Origin: Mucidula mucida
Lineage: Eukaryota > Basidiomycota > Agaricomycetes > Agaricales > Physalacriaceae
Assembly: GCA_015501055.1 (NCBI GenBank)
Contig: JADNYV010000516.1
Span: 1-24,318, forward strand
Direction: 5' to 3'
Length of the DNA stretch: 24,318 bases
In this document: positions 9,138-22,106 of the stretch, piece by piece
Layout: each line of letters opens with the position of its first letter
Numbering within the stretch: position 1 is the first letter of the stretch
Notes under the pieces: model-generated
The model's database searches: none
What the model saw: only the letters and a program-made list of their open reading frames with translations
Told to the model about the DNA's origin: nothing
Made by a program: the position numbers and the translations under genes

Positions 9138-11172
9138 CTAAGCCTGGGCTGATTTTTTGCGACGCATGAGATCCGTAAGGTGCTTAAAGGCCGGCTTTTC
9201 TCCAAGATAAAAGAACGAAATGATGAAGCCCGCAGCGAGCATGCCGATTCCCACAAGGCACTGGATCATCCATCCTTGCCTCAACTTGTCGTATATCTAG
9301 AAGTGGACCATGTCAATTCAGTCACAAACCCGACTTGCCAAGGACGGCAACGTACCTCACCACCCACGACAGGCCCCACTGCAATGGATAATCAATCTCC
9401 TGCAATCCTGGAGAAAGATATGTACCACATACCAGCGCACCCGATCCCAAACGCCATGCAAAACGCCGCATACACATGGGCATCTATATCAATGTTACTG
9501 ACGTCGTATCAACAAGCTGTGGCGATAGGACTCACAACCGACACCCTCAATCGCGCGAGACACCGCAGCCATTTCGGCCATCAGAGGGGACACGATCCCG
9601 GACGCACAAAATCCTGTAAAGAACGATGAGAACCTGGTACTCACCGAGTGTATTGACATGGCATACTTGTAAGAGCAAATGTCACGATCAACAGCGGGAG
9701 ATTGTTGATGATCATCAACGCCCACCACGGGACGGAGGCGACATACGAGACGAGAGAGATAAAACTCGTGCCGTAGCGATCGCAGATGTGACCTGCCAAA
9801 GGACCAGCTTGAAAAAGGTCATCAGTCTGGCAACTTGCGAGAACAGGAGACTTACAGGCGAATGTAGGAACCACGGCAGCCAGAAAGACGAGCCCGACTT
9901 TTGTCGAATCGAACCCGAAGGAATCCTGAAGCTTGAGAGGAAGTGTCGGCTCGACGGACATGATCAATGCGCTATACCATGTCAGCCTGAATACACGAGT
10001 GGATCTGATTGCATGACTCACCCGTACAAGCACGTTAAAAATGTCGTTGCAATACCCCGAGAGGATTTTGAAAACTGAACAATGACCACAATCAACGAAT
10101 GGGACCCGTTCTGTGCGCCATCTTCTGCTTTTTGTTGAGGGACGGTGTTGTCGCTTCCTTCCAAGGCGTGGGCTTCCGGTTCGTTAGTGTTGGGCTCCTT
10201 GGCAGGATCGTAACCATAACGCAAGGCAGCCTGTCTGTCAATGAGCACGAAACGACTTAGTAGATCGCAGAACGCGGTGATAATTCCAAATATACAGGGA
10301 CCGCGGAAGCCAAATGCGCCGTAGAGTACCTGGTCAAAGTTAAATTGGAGAAAGAGGTGGACGTCAAGGGCGACTCACACCTCCGACAGCAGGCCCCACG
10401 AGCAAACTATCGAGCTAGTGAGTACTAGATAGAACAAAGGGATAACGAATCCGATTTACCCTATAGCCTGGCCTGTCATGGCGACAGCGAGTTGACCTGT
10501 TCATTGTGTGAGGCAAAGGTGGGAGAGAACGTAATGGAAACTCACGGCCAATGAGGCTTGTCGGGGTCATGTCGCATCTGGCAGACGCAGTGAGGATTGG
10601 GAGGGGGAAAATATGCACGGACGTACAGCAAAGCAGGACCGACGACCCAGATCATGGCGGATCCCGTACCTTGCAAGACGCGGGCAAGAATCATCAACCA
10701 GTAAACGGGAGCCTCCATGAGCATAATCTGCGATCCAATAAGCACGAAAACGCCCGTAATGAGCGGAGCAGAGCGTGTGTTGTATTTCTCTGAGATCATA
10801 GCGATAGGTAGGGTTGCTGCGACAGTTGAGAGACAACAGATGCGTGTTTGGACATGAGCTTACAGACGACGAGACCGGCACACTGCAAATCATGGTAAGA
10901 ATACGGTCAAGATGAAGCGGGACCAACTCACGTATGCAAAGAGCAGCCAACTGGTGAGGACCGAAGGCGACGCATAGCCGAGTATTTGGAGCTGGAATGG
11001 GAGAACGGGGACAAGGATGGAATAGACGATCCAGTCAGTCGCTATGCCTAACAGTCCAGAGGATCAGCACTCTTCACACCCATACAGACCGTGAAACGAG
11101 ACCTAGCCCAACGACAAAGGTCGCATACCAATACGACGACCGCCATTTCAAACCGTATGGCACTTTGTTCAT
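9138..11172 (-). CDS. MFS transporter, DHA1-like
   Basis: A 12-helix-type major facilitator of the plasma or vacuolar membrane; the substrate is unknown. Fourteen exons: 11172-11103, 11047-10932, 10882-10864, 10816-10627, 10577-10546, 10496-10460, 10406-10379, 10329-10022, 9971-9856, 9807-9667, 9613-9536, 9483-9433, 9378-9356, 9296-9138, joining to 455 residues with no break. It begins MNKVPYGLKW; an in-frame stop upstream fixes this as the first possible start. MFS motif A is visible in the second half (GPLAGHICDRYG). The first half has the helix 4-5 block ARVLQGTGSAMIWVVGPALL. A charged cytoplasmic loop (YDPAKEPNTNEPEAHALEG) separates the halves, and the last helix is followed by a basic tail. 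The family resembles fungal drug:H+ antiporter and vesicular-amine-like members. It shares a 528-base upstream region with the DJ-1-like gene. Confidence 0.92.
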
Positions 11173-11597
11173 ATCTGCTTGTGGAAGAGAGGTCAACGTG
11201 GCGTCAAAAAAGAATGCGAAGCCGGCAGATTGCGCTGCTTGTCCGCCGCACCGAGGAGTCCGCGCTGTTTACTCTCATATACGAACGGAAGACCGCCGAT
11301 TGTACGCCACTTGCTAAAACAGAAGCTAGCGGACAACGCCGAGCAGAAGAGCGCATTTTGTCCGCTATCCGCTCATTGAACGTGCGTTGAGTTTCGAGAG
11401 GGGGTTGCACAGTGCATTGCCTGTGAATGGAAATCAAAATGAAAGGCAAGTTGAAGTGAGTAATTCTAGATTGAGACTCAGCGATCGACGTCCTGCCTCC
11501 ACTGAGTACATAACTAAAACGAGCCCCGTACGATAACACTCCAACCCACTAGCAATTTTCGCTGTTGATGTCATCCCCTTGGCTTCGACCATCTGCT

Positions 11598-11617
11598 GAC
11601 TCGTATCATTACGAGTC
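11598..11617. promoter_or_regulatory. Perfect dyad in divergent promoter
   Basis: GACTCGTA, a 4-base spacer and TACGAGTC form a perfect 8-base inverted repeat. It sits 42 bases upstream of the TATA box of the DJ-1-like gene and about 430 bases upstream of the MFS start. The TGACTCG edge resembles bZIP half-sites. It is a candidate operator for the DJ-1-like gene or the pair. Confidence 0.45.
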
Positions 11618-11658
11618 TATCTACCGCTATATCTGGCATGCATCTTCCTGGCCTCTAG

Positions 11659-11666
11659 TATAAAAG
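11659..11666 (+). promoter_or_regulatory. TATA box of DJ-1-like gene
   Basis: TATAAAAG, 35 bases before the start codon at 11701. This close spacing implies a very short 5' leader. Confidence 0.5.
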
Positions 11667-11700
11667 AAGAACACGTCCGGACTGGGCTTGTACATATCCA

Positions 11701-12663
11701 ATGCCTTCCATCCTCTTCGTTCTCACATCTTGCGACACCAACCTCGTCGGAAAGCCTACGGTGAGGTCGCGCGCGCGTCTGCTCGCACCCGCGCCACCCT
11801 GATGAACGTTAGGGCTACTACCTCCCCGAAGCGGCCCATCCGTACTACATCCTGACCCCGACGTGCACAGTCGACTTTGCGTCCCCAAAAGGCCCCAACC
11901 CCCCGCTTGATCAACGTAGCGTCACCGTAAGCACATCTCTGGTACTACTCCAAACTTGGAGCTAATCGCTTCACGGGTATCATGTAGGCGTTCGAAAAGG
12001 ACGAGGATTGCGTCAGGTTCCTCAAGGACCCCATCGTGGCCGACAAGCTCTCCCACGCAAAGAAGCTCTCCGAGATCAGCGCAAAGGACTACGATGCCGT
12101 ATTCTATGTCGGCGGACATGGACCTGTCATCGATCTGCCTACGGACGAGGATAACATCAGGCTCGCCTCAGAGGCAAGTAGTACCGGCGCTATGACATGA
12201 TATCCCCGTTTACTTACCAGCGTCAGTTTTATCAAGCGGGCAAGATCACTTCTGCCGTCTGCCACGGTCCTGCGTAAGGAGGCCATCTTTGATTCTAGTC
12301 TACAACAACAAATTTTATTGACGCGCCCGCCGTTTACTTACAGTGCTCTGGCGAACGCGGTCGACGCCGAGGGGAAATCGATATTCGCCGGAAAGAACTT
12401 TACTGGTTTCTCCAACGCTGAAGAGGTCCAGGTCGACTCTGTCAGCTCGATTCCCTTTTCCCTCGAGGACGACATTTCCAAAAAGGGCGGGATCTACAGT
12501 AGGGCTGAGCCTTGGCAAGTACGTCGTCAGCGTATAATGATTCCACGTCGAGCTTTACTGATCTGATTTATAGAGTAAGGTGGTGGTTGACGGCCATCTT
12601 CTGACAGGCCAGAACCCAGCGTCGGCAGCACCGCTTGCTAACGCCATTTTGGAAGCGTTGTAA
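11701..12663 (+). CDS. DJ-1/PfpI (Hsp31-like) family protein
   Basis: Member of the DJ-1/PfpI superfamily, class I amidotransferase fold. Fungal Hsp31-like members act as glutathione-independent glyoxalases (methylglyoxal to lactate) and stress chaperones. Six exons: 11701-11760, 11813-11926, 11988-12173, 12227-12273, 12344-12518, 12574-12663; 223 residues, close to the usual family length. Nucleophile Cys132 sits in the elbow AVCHGPAAL, His133 follows, Glu26 lies in GYYLPEAAHPYY, and the Gly-Gly-His-Gly turn is at 100-103. The third intron starts with GC (GCAAGT at 12174) and ends in AG, a rare splice class; no GT alternative keeps the frame. It is divergent from the MFS transporter and could be co-regulated in stress or detoxification; that is inference. 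Confidence 0.93.
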
Positions 12664-14183
<1,520 letters not shown>

Positions 14184-14253
14184 GGTTGTTGAAAAGGCGA
14201 GTGGAGGTGACGGTCAAGATGGGAGTTCTGGTATAGTGGCGTTACCGCAGTCC

Positions 14254-14260
14254 CTTTATA
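14254..14260 (-). promoter_or_regulatory. TATA box of polyubiquitin
   Basis: TATAAAG on the minus strand, about 70 bases before the polyubiquitin start at 14183. Confidence 0.5.
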
Positions 14261-14301
14261 AGGCGCCCCGCAAGCGGAGTTTGAATCAGGCTGATGCGGA
14301 A

Positions 14302-14309
14302 GAACCTTC
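14302..14309. promoter_or_regulatory. Heat-shock-element-like dyad
   Basis: GAACCTTC fits the GAAnnTTC unit bound by heat-shock factor, about 120 bases upstream of polyubiquitin. Only two pentamer units are clear; a functional element usually needs three, so this is weak. Confidence 0.3.
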
Positions 14310-15421
14310 CAGTCATCACCGTCTGACAACAAAGTACTGTAACGGATTGGTAACGGAGGGGATGATTCCCCAATATGTTGCATAGGACCCGGTAGCCGCG
14401 AAGAGTATAACAATAATCATTCATAGGTGACGACGGCATAGATTTTCTATTGTATCCCGTGTCGCCGGTATCTGAAGCGCAACCAACTATATACATGGCC
14501 TATAGCAGAATATTCGGAACTAAACAGATTCGCGCTCTACCCAGTCTCAAAAACAGTTTTCGAAACAGCATCGACCTTCCTTCTATGCTTCAACAAACTC
14601 GAATAAAACTGTATGATCCAATGAATATTATGAAGCGCCTCATAAAACTTGCCCGTCACTTGAGCTGTCACTTACTTCGTCCTTCTTATCTGTCACCTTG
14701 GCCTCTGCCTTCCTTTTAACCTGCGCCGGCGATCGATGAACTGCAAGATATTACAAGACGTAAGGACGAGCACGAACCTCTGATGCATACAAAGTCAGAC
14801 TGGTCTACTAGATTTCGTTCAGCGTGAGGTCGTGGGGATACGCAGCAGCGTCTCTGAACGAGCAATCAGTAAACATAAATCCAAAGAATAAACAAGATGG
14901 CACGTGTTCGCTCGCGTGTAAATCCGTTGAGTAAGCGAGCGCCACAGACTGAAAAGGAGTGCGTTGATAAATGCAGCGTCCGGCGTCAACGACTGATGAC
15001 GGGGCTACAGAAGGAATACGACAAGCAAAGAGATTTTGGGGACATGGAGGCTGAAGATAGAGAGTAGATCTTGCATCATGACGACGAGGCTGGGAGCGAT
15101 TGTCTGTACGAGATGTTAGGCGTCGAAAGGAAGACATGCCTCTATCTTTTCTGACGGCGGTATACACGCCAGGCATCCAATATCAATCCATACAGGATTA
15201 TGGGACGAACCCGAGGTCCTTGGAGCTGCTATTTTGTTGAAGTTATGTTATGAACCAACTTTGATTCTTGTCTGTACCGGCGTTAGTCGTAGAATCAACA
15301 GTGGTACAGAGGGGTGCTTGAACATTCATTCTATTATGGAATACAAGCGTGTAATAAACCACCTGGCGCAAATGAGAAGGGCAAAATAAAGGGTTGGGGA
15401 AATACACACCTCCTGTTGCAT
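14310..15421. other. Intergenic, possible small minus-strand gene
   Basis: About 1.1 kb between polyubiquitin and QCR8. On the minus strand, 15141-14808 can be read from an ATG as a basic, Ser/Arg-rich start (MSSFRRLTSRTDNRSQPRRH) with some look of a mitochondrial presequence. Nearer polyubiquitin, a charged stretch (QVKRKAEAKVTDKKDEVSD, minus, ending at the stop 14642-14640) follows a plausible splice acceptor. I could not join these into a convincing gene and recognise no family. Confidence 0.2.
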
Positions 15422-15944
15422 TTAGTGCCCTTCGGCAGCACCGTCCGCGAGATGTCCAGCCTTGCTTTCGTGGTATTCGGTGTAATTGTTGGCCCAGGTG
15501 TATACTCCGTAGCCTGCCGCTCTGTGAGCATTATTACAACGCGGTCGAAAAAGGCGAGAACTACCAAAGCCGAATGGAATAACCCAGTAGACGGCCTCTT
15601 TCGAAAGACGCCTGTATCCATTGAAGAGGTAGTCGCGTGCCCAGTGGGGTGCCGCCTTGGACTGGAAGGGGGACAAGGCTATAGGAAAATGTCAATAGAC
15701 GTGTCTATTGGCGACGTCGTGAAGCACGCACAGTACTGGTACATCCCCCGCTGCTTCATAAGGCCGTGTTTGTCGCCCCACCATACGTTCTACGCCTCCA
15801 TTAGCATCGTTCGTCATAACCATTGTATGATTGGCTCACATAGGCTCGGCGGGCTGCAAAGCATGTCAATAGTCAGAATACAACTGAGCGCGCCGTGTAC
15901 TCACGACCAGGCATGTCCCCGAGACGGATAAGTGAGGGTCTCAT
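15422..15944 (-). CDS. QCR8: Cytochrome bc1 complex subunit 8
   Basis: Small single-helix subunit of mitochondrial complex III (ubiquinol-cytochrome c reductase), in the inner membrane beside cytochrome b near the ubiquinone site. Five exons: 15944-15905, 15853-15840, 15789-15732, 15678-15565, 15513-15422; 105 residues, the usual size for fungal QCR8. Family blocks are visible: VWWGDKHGLMKQRG, then SLSPFQSK, then DYLFNGYRRL, the hydrophobic segment VYWVIPFGFGYGVYTWA, and the matrix end YTEYHESKAGH. Exon 2 is only 14 bases and is needed to keep the frame. There is no long cleaved presequence, as expected for this subunit. It is transcribed in the same direction as polyubiquitin, about 1.2 kb away, and is divergent from the P450. 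Confidence 0.93.
15693..15710. repeat. Perfect 8-base dyad in QCR8 intron 3
   Basis: CAATAGAC, 2-base spacer, GTCTATTG. It lies inside the 53-base third intron of QCR8 (15679-15731). It may be a chance palindrome, an intron hairpin or a protein site. Confidence 0.5.
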
Positions 15945-16877
15945 CGTTGTGAATTTAGTTGTTGAAGAGGAAGAAGAGCTGGCGGAAACCCGATAGTTCC
16001 CGGTAAGGCGATCAATATGCACAAATAGTGTCGGCCCGCCTTTACCCGCCATCTCCCGTCCTCAAAATTCAAACGTTCGATTCCAAACCTGCTATCACAA
16101 GCTATCACGACGCGTCTGTCGAATAGACATCTTAGGGCGACAAGCGTAGTCTACCATTATGATGCCAAACTCGAGTGTTCGACGCGGTCCGCGTACTCCC
16201 AACAGATCTGACATATTTCAGCTCACATTTGTCCTCGGTGGGGCTTTGTCTGAACTTCTAGTGAAGATGAGTTTAACGGAATTTGCGCCAGCTGGGGTAC
16301 CATAGCATAAATGGAAAACACTATCCCAATGGCGCGCCTTCAAACTCACGAGAGCTTACGAACGCAGGGAAGGACGTCCTACACGTATTTTTTCCTCGCC
16401 GCTGGAAATACGACAAGACTTTCTTCCTCACAAGTAATATGCCTCCTTTCGACGACAATGAGAGGGTTCATTGGACATCCATCTCTGGGACATGCAACGC
16501 ACGTCCTCTTGTCTGGACATGGCTTGCATCGGAGTATTATCAAGAACAAGGCCTATTCATGAAGACTGAGCTTTTGGAATTTCAAAGAAGGTATCGTCGC
16601 GTCAAAGCGGAGCGCGAGAGAGGTTTGTCGTGGTGTTCGTTTTCAAGAAGTACCTACTTAATCTCATTATCGAAATCTAGTCTACGGTACTTGCGTATCT
16701 TTAGATCTTTCGTCATCCCGGTGCACTATATCAAGCGCGATTCTTGCCACTACGCGCTTTGTCGAACATGCCGGACATCATCAGCTGATAAGTCCACTAG
16801 ATATGTTCTGTAAACCGTGAGAGACGAACTCTATCTCATGCTGTTATAACCTGTCTTCAGAAGGCCAGATACCAGGC
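15945..16877. other. Divergent upstream region of QCR8 and P450
   Basis: About 930 bases. One plus-strand frame stays open over 16283-16813 (176 codons from an ATG). It includes FDDNERVHWTSISG and a basic segment FQRRYRRVKAERERG. I recognise no family, and a second plus frame is also open across 16311-16562, so coding is doubtful. No other feature is seen. Confidence 0.25.
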
Positions 16878-19060
16878 ATGGCTCCCGTTCTCATCGTCGC
16901 AGTACTCTTTCTCGTTACATTCGGACTCAGCAGCCTCCTCCGCCGCCGACGATTTGCTCTGCCACCAGGGCCAAAGGGTCTGCCAATCGTTGGCAATCTC
17001 TTCAATCGCCCCACGAGTCGGGCATGGCTGTACTATGGCAGTTGGTCGGATGCCTACAACTCCGATGTTGTGTCTATGGAAGTTTTGGGCCAGCCGGTGA
17101 TCATATTGAACTCTGCCAAAGCAGCCATGGAGCTACTCGAGAAGCGCTCCGCGATATACGCAGATAAACCTAGTGCGTTACGACAGGTTAATACGCGGTT
17201 GATACTCAAAATCAGGTTTCCGTATGTCCAACGGTCTCATGGGCTGGGGCTGGGACTTTGGTTTCATGCGATACTCAGATAGATGGAGGTGCGTTCACGA
17301 ATGTTATTCGCTTTACTCTTCACTAATTTCAATGACAAGGCTCCATCGAAAAACTTTCAATCAGTATTTCAACGCGAATCAAGTCTCGAACTATAGGCCT
17401 GTTCAAGTTCAAGCTACGCTCCGATTCCTGCGAAGGCTGCTACAGCGACCGGACGACTTTTACCAACACGCTCGACAGTAATTTGTCCAATTATTCTGTG
17501 AGCGTCGAGCTGACCTTTACTCCTGGTTAGTGTCACAAGTTCCATAGTCCTCTTGTTGGTATATGGCTACGAGGCTCAAGAAGAAAATGATTGGTACATT
17601 ACCATCGTTAACAAAGCCTTACGGAAATCCGAAGTCGCCATGCAGCCGGGAAGATATTTAGTTGACTACATGCCCAGCCTCGGAATGATTCCTTGTTTGT
17701 ATCCTCACACGGGAGTACGCTACGCGAGGTGCTTACTTAAAGCCTTTAGCTTGGTTCCCCTTTGCGGCCTTCAAGAGGTTAGCAGAAAGTGTAGCACCAG
17801 AGGCGCGGGATATCCTCAACCTACCTTTTACAACGGCTGTCGCTCAAAGATCGAGAGTATGCATTGCGCCTGCGGTTTGGACATTGCGTTTGGCTCATAC
17901 GGGTCGTAGGGAGATGCAAAGGTCGCTTCCACGTTCGTCACCACAAGTCTCGATCAACTGGAATCTAAGGAGCTCGCTGGCGTTGAATATGACCGTGTTC
18001 TGGAAGCAATCAAGGACTGTGCCGGGGTTGGGTTAACTGGTCAGTGTTCCATGATGTTGCGGTCCTTCCTTACCTTACTGACGCCACAACTTCTGGCAGC
18101 TGGCGCCGATACAGTGTGTTCCTTCCTTCAGCAGTCGTTTACTGATGTTCACGCGTTGTCATCAGACCGTGGCTGTCATACTCACAACGATATTGGCGAT
18201 GGTTCTTAACCCAGGCGCTCAAAAGAAAGCTCAAGCTGAGCTAGATGCCGTTGTTGGTAGAAGTAGACTTCCGGGCTACGACGACGAGCCTAGTCTGCCG
18301 TACGTCCGGGCGTTGATCTTGGAATCGATGCGCTGGAGGCCTGTGTCGCCGTTGGGTATTGAGTCTTCTACCTTGGTGCTGCCGCATACTGATGAACAAC
18401 ATTACCTGAAGGCATCGCTCATAATAACATGTCCGACGACGTCTACGAGAGCTATGTCATTCCCAAAGGTGAATTCCCATGGCCTGCACGACTCGGCACA
18501 CACTCAATATCTCTCTAGGCTCGACCGTGAGTCCGAACGTTTGGTACTTGTCCTACATTATGGCTATTTGTAAAGTGATTATTGACAACAACCTTTAGGG
18601 CAATCCTCCATGATAAAGACATGTACCCGAATCCAGAGGCCTTCGACCCGGACAGGTTTCTAGGTGACAGCCCTCAGTGCGATCCCACCACCGTAGGAGC
18701 GTTTGGATACGGGAGACGGTGAGGCGCATAGTACATATTGAGACTCCGAAAGAGGCTCATGCATTCGATCAGCAAATGCCCTGGACGATACCTCGCTCGC
18801 GAAACGGCCTTTATCACGATTTCATGTCTCCTTTGGGCGTTCAAGATAAACAACGCAGTCGACAAAGATGGGAAGACTTTTGTGTTGGATGATATGGCGT
18901 ACAGTGATGGGATTGTAGTGTATGAACACTGGTTCTTCTTTCTTTTTTCTCGAGCGCGCTGACGAAATGGCACAGGCAACCGTTACCTTTCAAATGCGCT
19001 CTGACGCCACGCTTCTCGGAAGTGGAAAAGGTGATCAGTCTTGCTGAGACGGTTATGTAG
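16878..19060 (+). CDS. Cytochrome P450 monooxygenase
   Basis: Microsomal P450 of the type common in basidiomycetes (often labelled O-methylsterigmatocystin oxidoreductase-like); the substrate is unknown. Thirteen exons: 16878-17172, 17216-17288, 17340-17477, 17531-17694, 17750-17856, 17910-18039, 18100-18113, 18166-18355, 18412-18468, 18519-18543, 18599-18718, 18773-18919, 18976-19060; 514 residues in one frame. There is an N-terminal membrane anchor, then a Pro-rich hinge (LPPGPKGLPIVGN). I-helix oxygen-binding motif Ala-Gly-Ala-Asp-Thr-Thr is at 303-308, largely encoded by a 14-base exon. The ExxR pair is Glu360/Arg363, the PERF-like block is FDPDRF (413-418), and the heme ligand is Cys440 in FGYGRRKCPG. 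The gene looks functional. It lies upstream of, and on the same strand as, the MYND and SDR genes, but no pathway link is shown. Confidence 0.95.
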
Positions 19061-19404
19061 CTCTAGTATTAACACATGAATATGTCCACCTTGCTTATTT
19101 CTCCTTCCTTTGTTCTTTCTCATCGACATTGGAGGTGTCATGGTCACTATAGCCTGTGGGTGAATCACAACAATGCCGTATTGCGAGCACGGTGTATAAC
19201 GGCAGGATGGTTCGCGTGGTTCTCGCGTGAAGCTCACTGGGTTCACATGTAGAACTAATGGCTGTAGACATTTAACGATTTTCCTACTTGTATACCCCTT
19301 CCCTGCACGACAGTGACGACACCCGAGCGTCACGCGGGAACCACGTGAGGAACGGTAATTCCATCCATCTCCTTATAGACGTAGGCTCTTGCGATGTAAC
19401 GACC
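19061..19404. other. Short intergenic region, no gene seen
   Basis: About 340 bases between the P450 and the MYND-protein gene. I see no further feature and no clear TATA box. Confidence 0.5.
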
Positions 19405-21416
19405 ATGTCTTCCGCATCTCTCGCGAAGCCATCACATACATTTCGCATATATCTCGATGGCCTGGATAGATTACCGGAACATCTCAAAATTTCCGACTAC
19501 TCACTTATCGAGGCCGACGCGCGGGCTGCGCTTGACGCAATGAAGAAGCCAGTTCCAAAAAGTACGTCGACGTCTAGATAACGCTGTTCGCCCCGTCTCT
19601 GTACAGCATTTTATCTCTACAGGAATTATGCTTAAATTCATTTCCAGATATTCAAGGCCGTTCGGATAAAGGACAGGACATCGGAATACTGCATCCTGGC
19701 GTTGTGTACATTACAACACATAAACATCTGTTCAACTTCGCGTATTTGTGTCAGACTGATGACGGTAAGAACTTTTCTGCAGAGAATTATATGGACTGAA
19801 TGGATGCTAGTTCCCACTGAGATTCTCCCCCAAGTCATCTGGGCACTCGAATGGAATGTTCTCGCATTGGTGGAGGCACCTGTTGAACAACTGCGCTCAA
19901 TTGGGCACATCCTTCCCCACCAGCATGGAGAAGTTGCCAGGTTTGCCAGGTATTTCATGACATTGAATTCCCGGCGGAAACTGTCTGCTCACATCCTGTG
20001 AGTACCTACCATCCTCACTACATGTCGAGACGTGATTAATCGCGTCTCTAGAAAGCCTGAAGTCGACCGCCCAATCGAGGCACTGCGCCACATGCGTGCG
20101 GCGATACAGGCTGACGGGGAACAGGCGACGCGCATTGGAAAACCCACGGACACTTGGCAGGGAAATCCGTTCGTCCCCTCCCAATTTAGTCTTGCTCTTT
20201 TACCCTCAACTTCTCAGTGGATTGCACATCGATTATGTGGTTGCACTTGCCCGATCGCGTACAGACGACGCCGAAGCCAAAGTCGCGTTGAGCCGCATCA
20301 TAAATGAGCCCCTCAAGAATTCACAATTCGCGTCTTCACACGGCGCTTATTCCAACGTCGCTGCCAGATTTTACCTCGCGCGCGTTCTACGCCGTCTTGG
20401 CGACATTGAAGAAGCCCAGAAGCTGTCAGTACTGAGTACATTATCTCATTTCTTCACCTCACTTAAATATATGGACCATAGTGAATCTTGGCTGGTGACA
20501 TGGTTCAAAAAGAACCCAATGAAAATTGTCGGCAAGACTCTTCGGATGTGGTTCTCGACGGACTGCGATCCAAGCACAGACCCCGTGTACACGCGTCTTG
20601 GTGGTGACGAATGGCTCAAAGGCCGCACTACCACATTCAAGACGGCACAGCGCCAAACACGGACATGTAGGCAGTGCAGCGCGTCCGAGCCAAGCATCAC
20701 CGTCTTCCAATGTTCGCGCTGTAAATACATCTTCTATTGCTCCCCGGAATGTCAACGAGCCCACTGGCCTTACCACAAGGAGATGTGCAAGGAGCGCGCC
20801 GAGTCACTGAAGAAGGTAGCGGAACAGCGCAAAGTCGATCCAAAGGCGGCGAAGCGCGGCGAGGACTGGATCAAGTGGCGCGACAGCAACCATCCCGCGA
20901 ATAACGTGTGCCCCATGCACGCGCTCGGTTTGAAGCGCGACCCCAGTCGCGGCGCAACGCATATTTTCGTGAAGATGGTGGAACACGTTCCCAGTGCGGA
21001 GGATGTGCTCAACCGCTTCGTCGTTGTGCAGGCGGGCGTGTTCAAGATTAGCGACGTGCAGCCTGACATTGAAGGGATCCTAGGTCTCAACAAGAACGAG
21101 CTTCCAGAGTTCATGGCCGAGATCAGTGCAGAATTCGACGCGGGCCCGGGCAAGCACAATGATCGGGTGGGGTTTTTCGATTTAATGTTTTCCCTACAAC
21201 CGGGCGTGCAGGCATATATAGGATATAGTACGTTTCTCGCCATTCATTCTTCGATATTATGAGAAGGTTCTTTGTTTTCTAGTGGGAATAGCGAAAACCC
21301 GTCTGGCGCATGTGCCGTATGACCCGGATTGGCGCGCGATGATGAACAAGAAAGGGGATCCACCTGAGCCTATCATGTTTGTGTCTGGGAAGAAGGATGC
21401 TGAGCACGACTTCTAG
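19405..21416 (+). CDS. MYND zinc-finger protein
   Basis: Contains one MYND-type zinc finger, a two-zinc protein-interaction module; the rest is not assigned to a known family. Seven exons: 19405-19561, 19648-19764, 19811-19997, 20052-20168, 20218-20424, 20482-21227, 21283-21416; 554 residues in one frame. Zinc ligands are Cys324, Cys327, Cys339, Cys342, Cys348, Cys352, His360 and Cys364, matching the MYND spacing exactly. About 320 residues of helical, Arg/Ala-rich sequence precede the finger, and about 190 residues of unknown fold follow it. No SET methyltransferase motif is visible, so it is not a SMYD enzyme. Such MYND proteins are numerous in mushroom genomes and mostly uncharacterised. 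Confidence 0.9.
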
Positions 21417-21550
21417 CACACACACATCACTTCACTTTACTAGCACATATAACCGTTGCATTCCACTCGTGCAGGGTGCTCATTGTGGATGCAGAGCATG
21501 ATATATCATTCTGGGAGGCGATGGCGCTCGCGTTAGAAGGATCGCCCTGC

Positions 21551-21585
21551 GATACCGCAATCTGGGCCGCATCCATTGCGGTTAC
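21551..21585. repeat. Inverted repeat downstream of MYND gene
   Basis: ACCGCAAT (21554-21561) and ATTGCGGT (21575-21582) are perfect inverted copies with a 13-base spacer; adding flanks gives 9 matches in 11. It lies about 140 bases after the MYND stop and could be a 3' UTR hairpin. Confidence 0.5.
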
Positions 21586-22053
21586 AGCTTGTTTCTATAG
21601 ACAGCACAGCTGTACAGCGGAAGGAATCAGAGATCAGATACATTGAGACTCCAGAGGGTGAAATCAATCAAGTTCATGCTTATCAGTTTGCCGCCGGAGC
21701 TGTTTTCGGCTCTCCTCGGCTTGGTGATTCTACATTTGTTTGCTTTCTTAGATGACAACGGTTTTCCGATTAACCGTTTCGTTTGCAGTCTCATAGGAGG
21801 AGGAGCAAGGTTCTCAGCATCCCTTGGTTAGTGACGAGTCCTCCTGATGCAGCGAAGTATATCATTACTGATTCTGCAGCTACTCAACCCAACTCACACG
21901 CTTCGCGGACGAGCGGCAAAATGTCTAATTCTAATCGATGACTCTGAAAGTGTACGAACAAGGGTACATAGCTGCATACGCGTTGCGTGGCCTGCCGGCT
22001 CTAACATGTAAGATTTATGCGCCAGCGATGTATAATGTAGGTCTCAATTATCG

Positions 22054-22061
22054 TATAAAAG
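22054..22061 (+). promoter_or_regulatory. TATA box of SDR gene
   Basis: TATAAAAG, 46 bases before the start codon at 22107, followed by a CA-rich leader (CAATAACACCAAGC). Confidence 0.55.
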
Positions 22062-22106
22062 AGGCGTTCATCGTTCATCTTTTGTTCAATAACACCAAGC
22101 GCAACC

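Larger units (their letters stand above)
21417..22106. other. Intergenic region with inverted repeat
   Basis: About 690 bases between the MYND and SDR genes. An imperfect 11-base inverted repeat lies at 21551-21585 and the SDR TATA box at 22054-22061. No other gene is supported. Confidence 0.5.

Noticed and set aside
15314..15931. 205-codon plus-strand open frame
   Set aside because: It runs antisense through the five exons of QCR8 and has no resemblance to a protein family.
16283..16813. A confident gene for the 176-codon open frame
   Set aside because: No family match, two overlapping open frames and no promoter signal; kept only as a low-confidence note.
20770..21243. Minus-strand open frame of 157 codons
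   Set aside because: It is antisense to the large exon of the MYND gene; the plus-strand reading is supported by the zinc-finger spacing.
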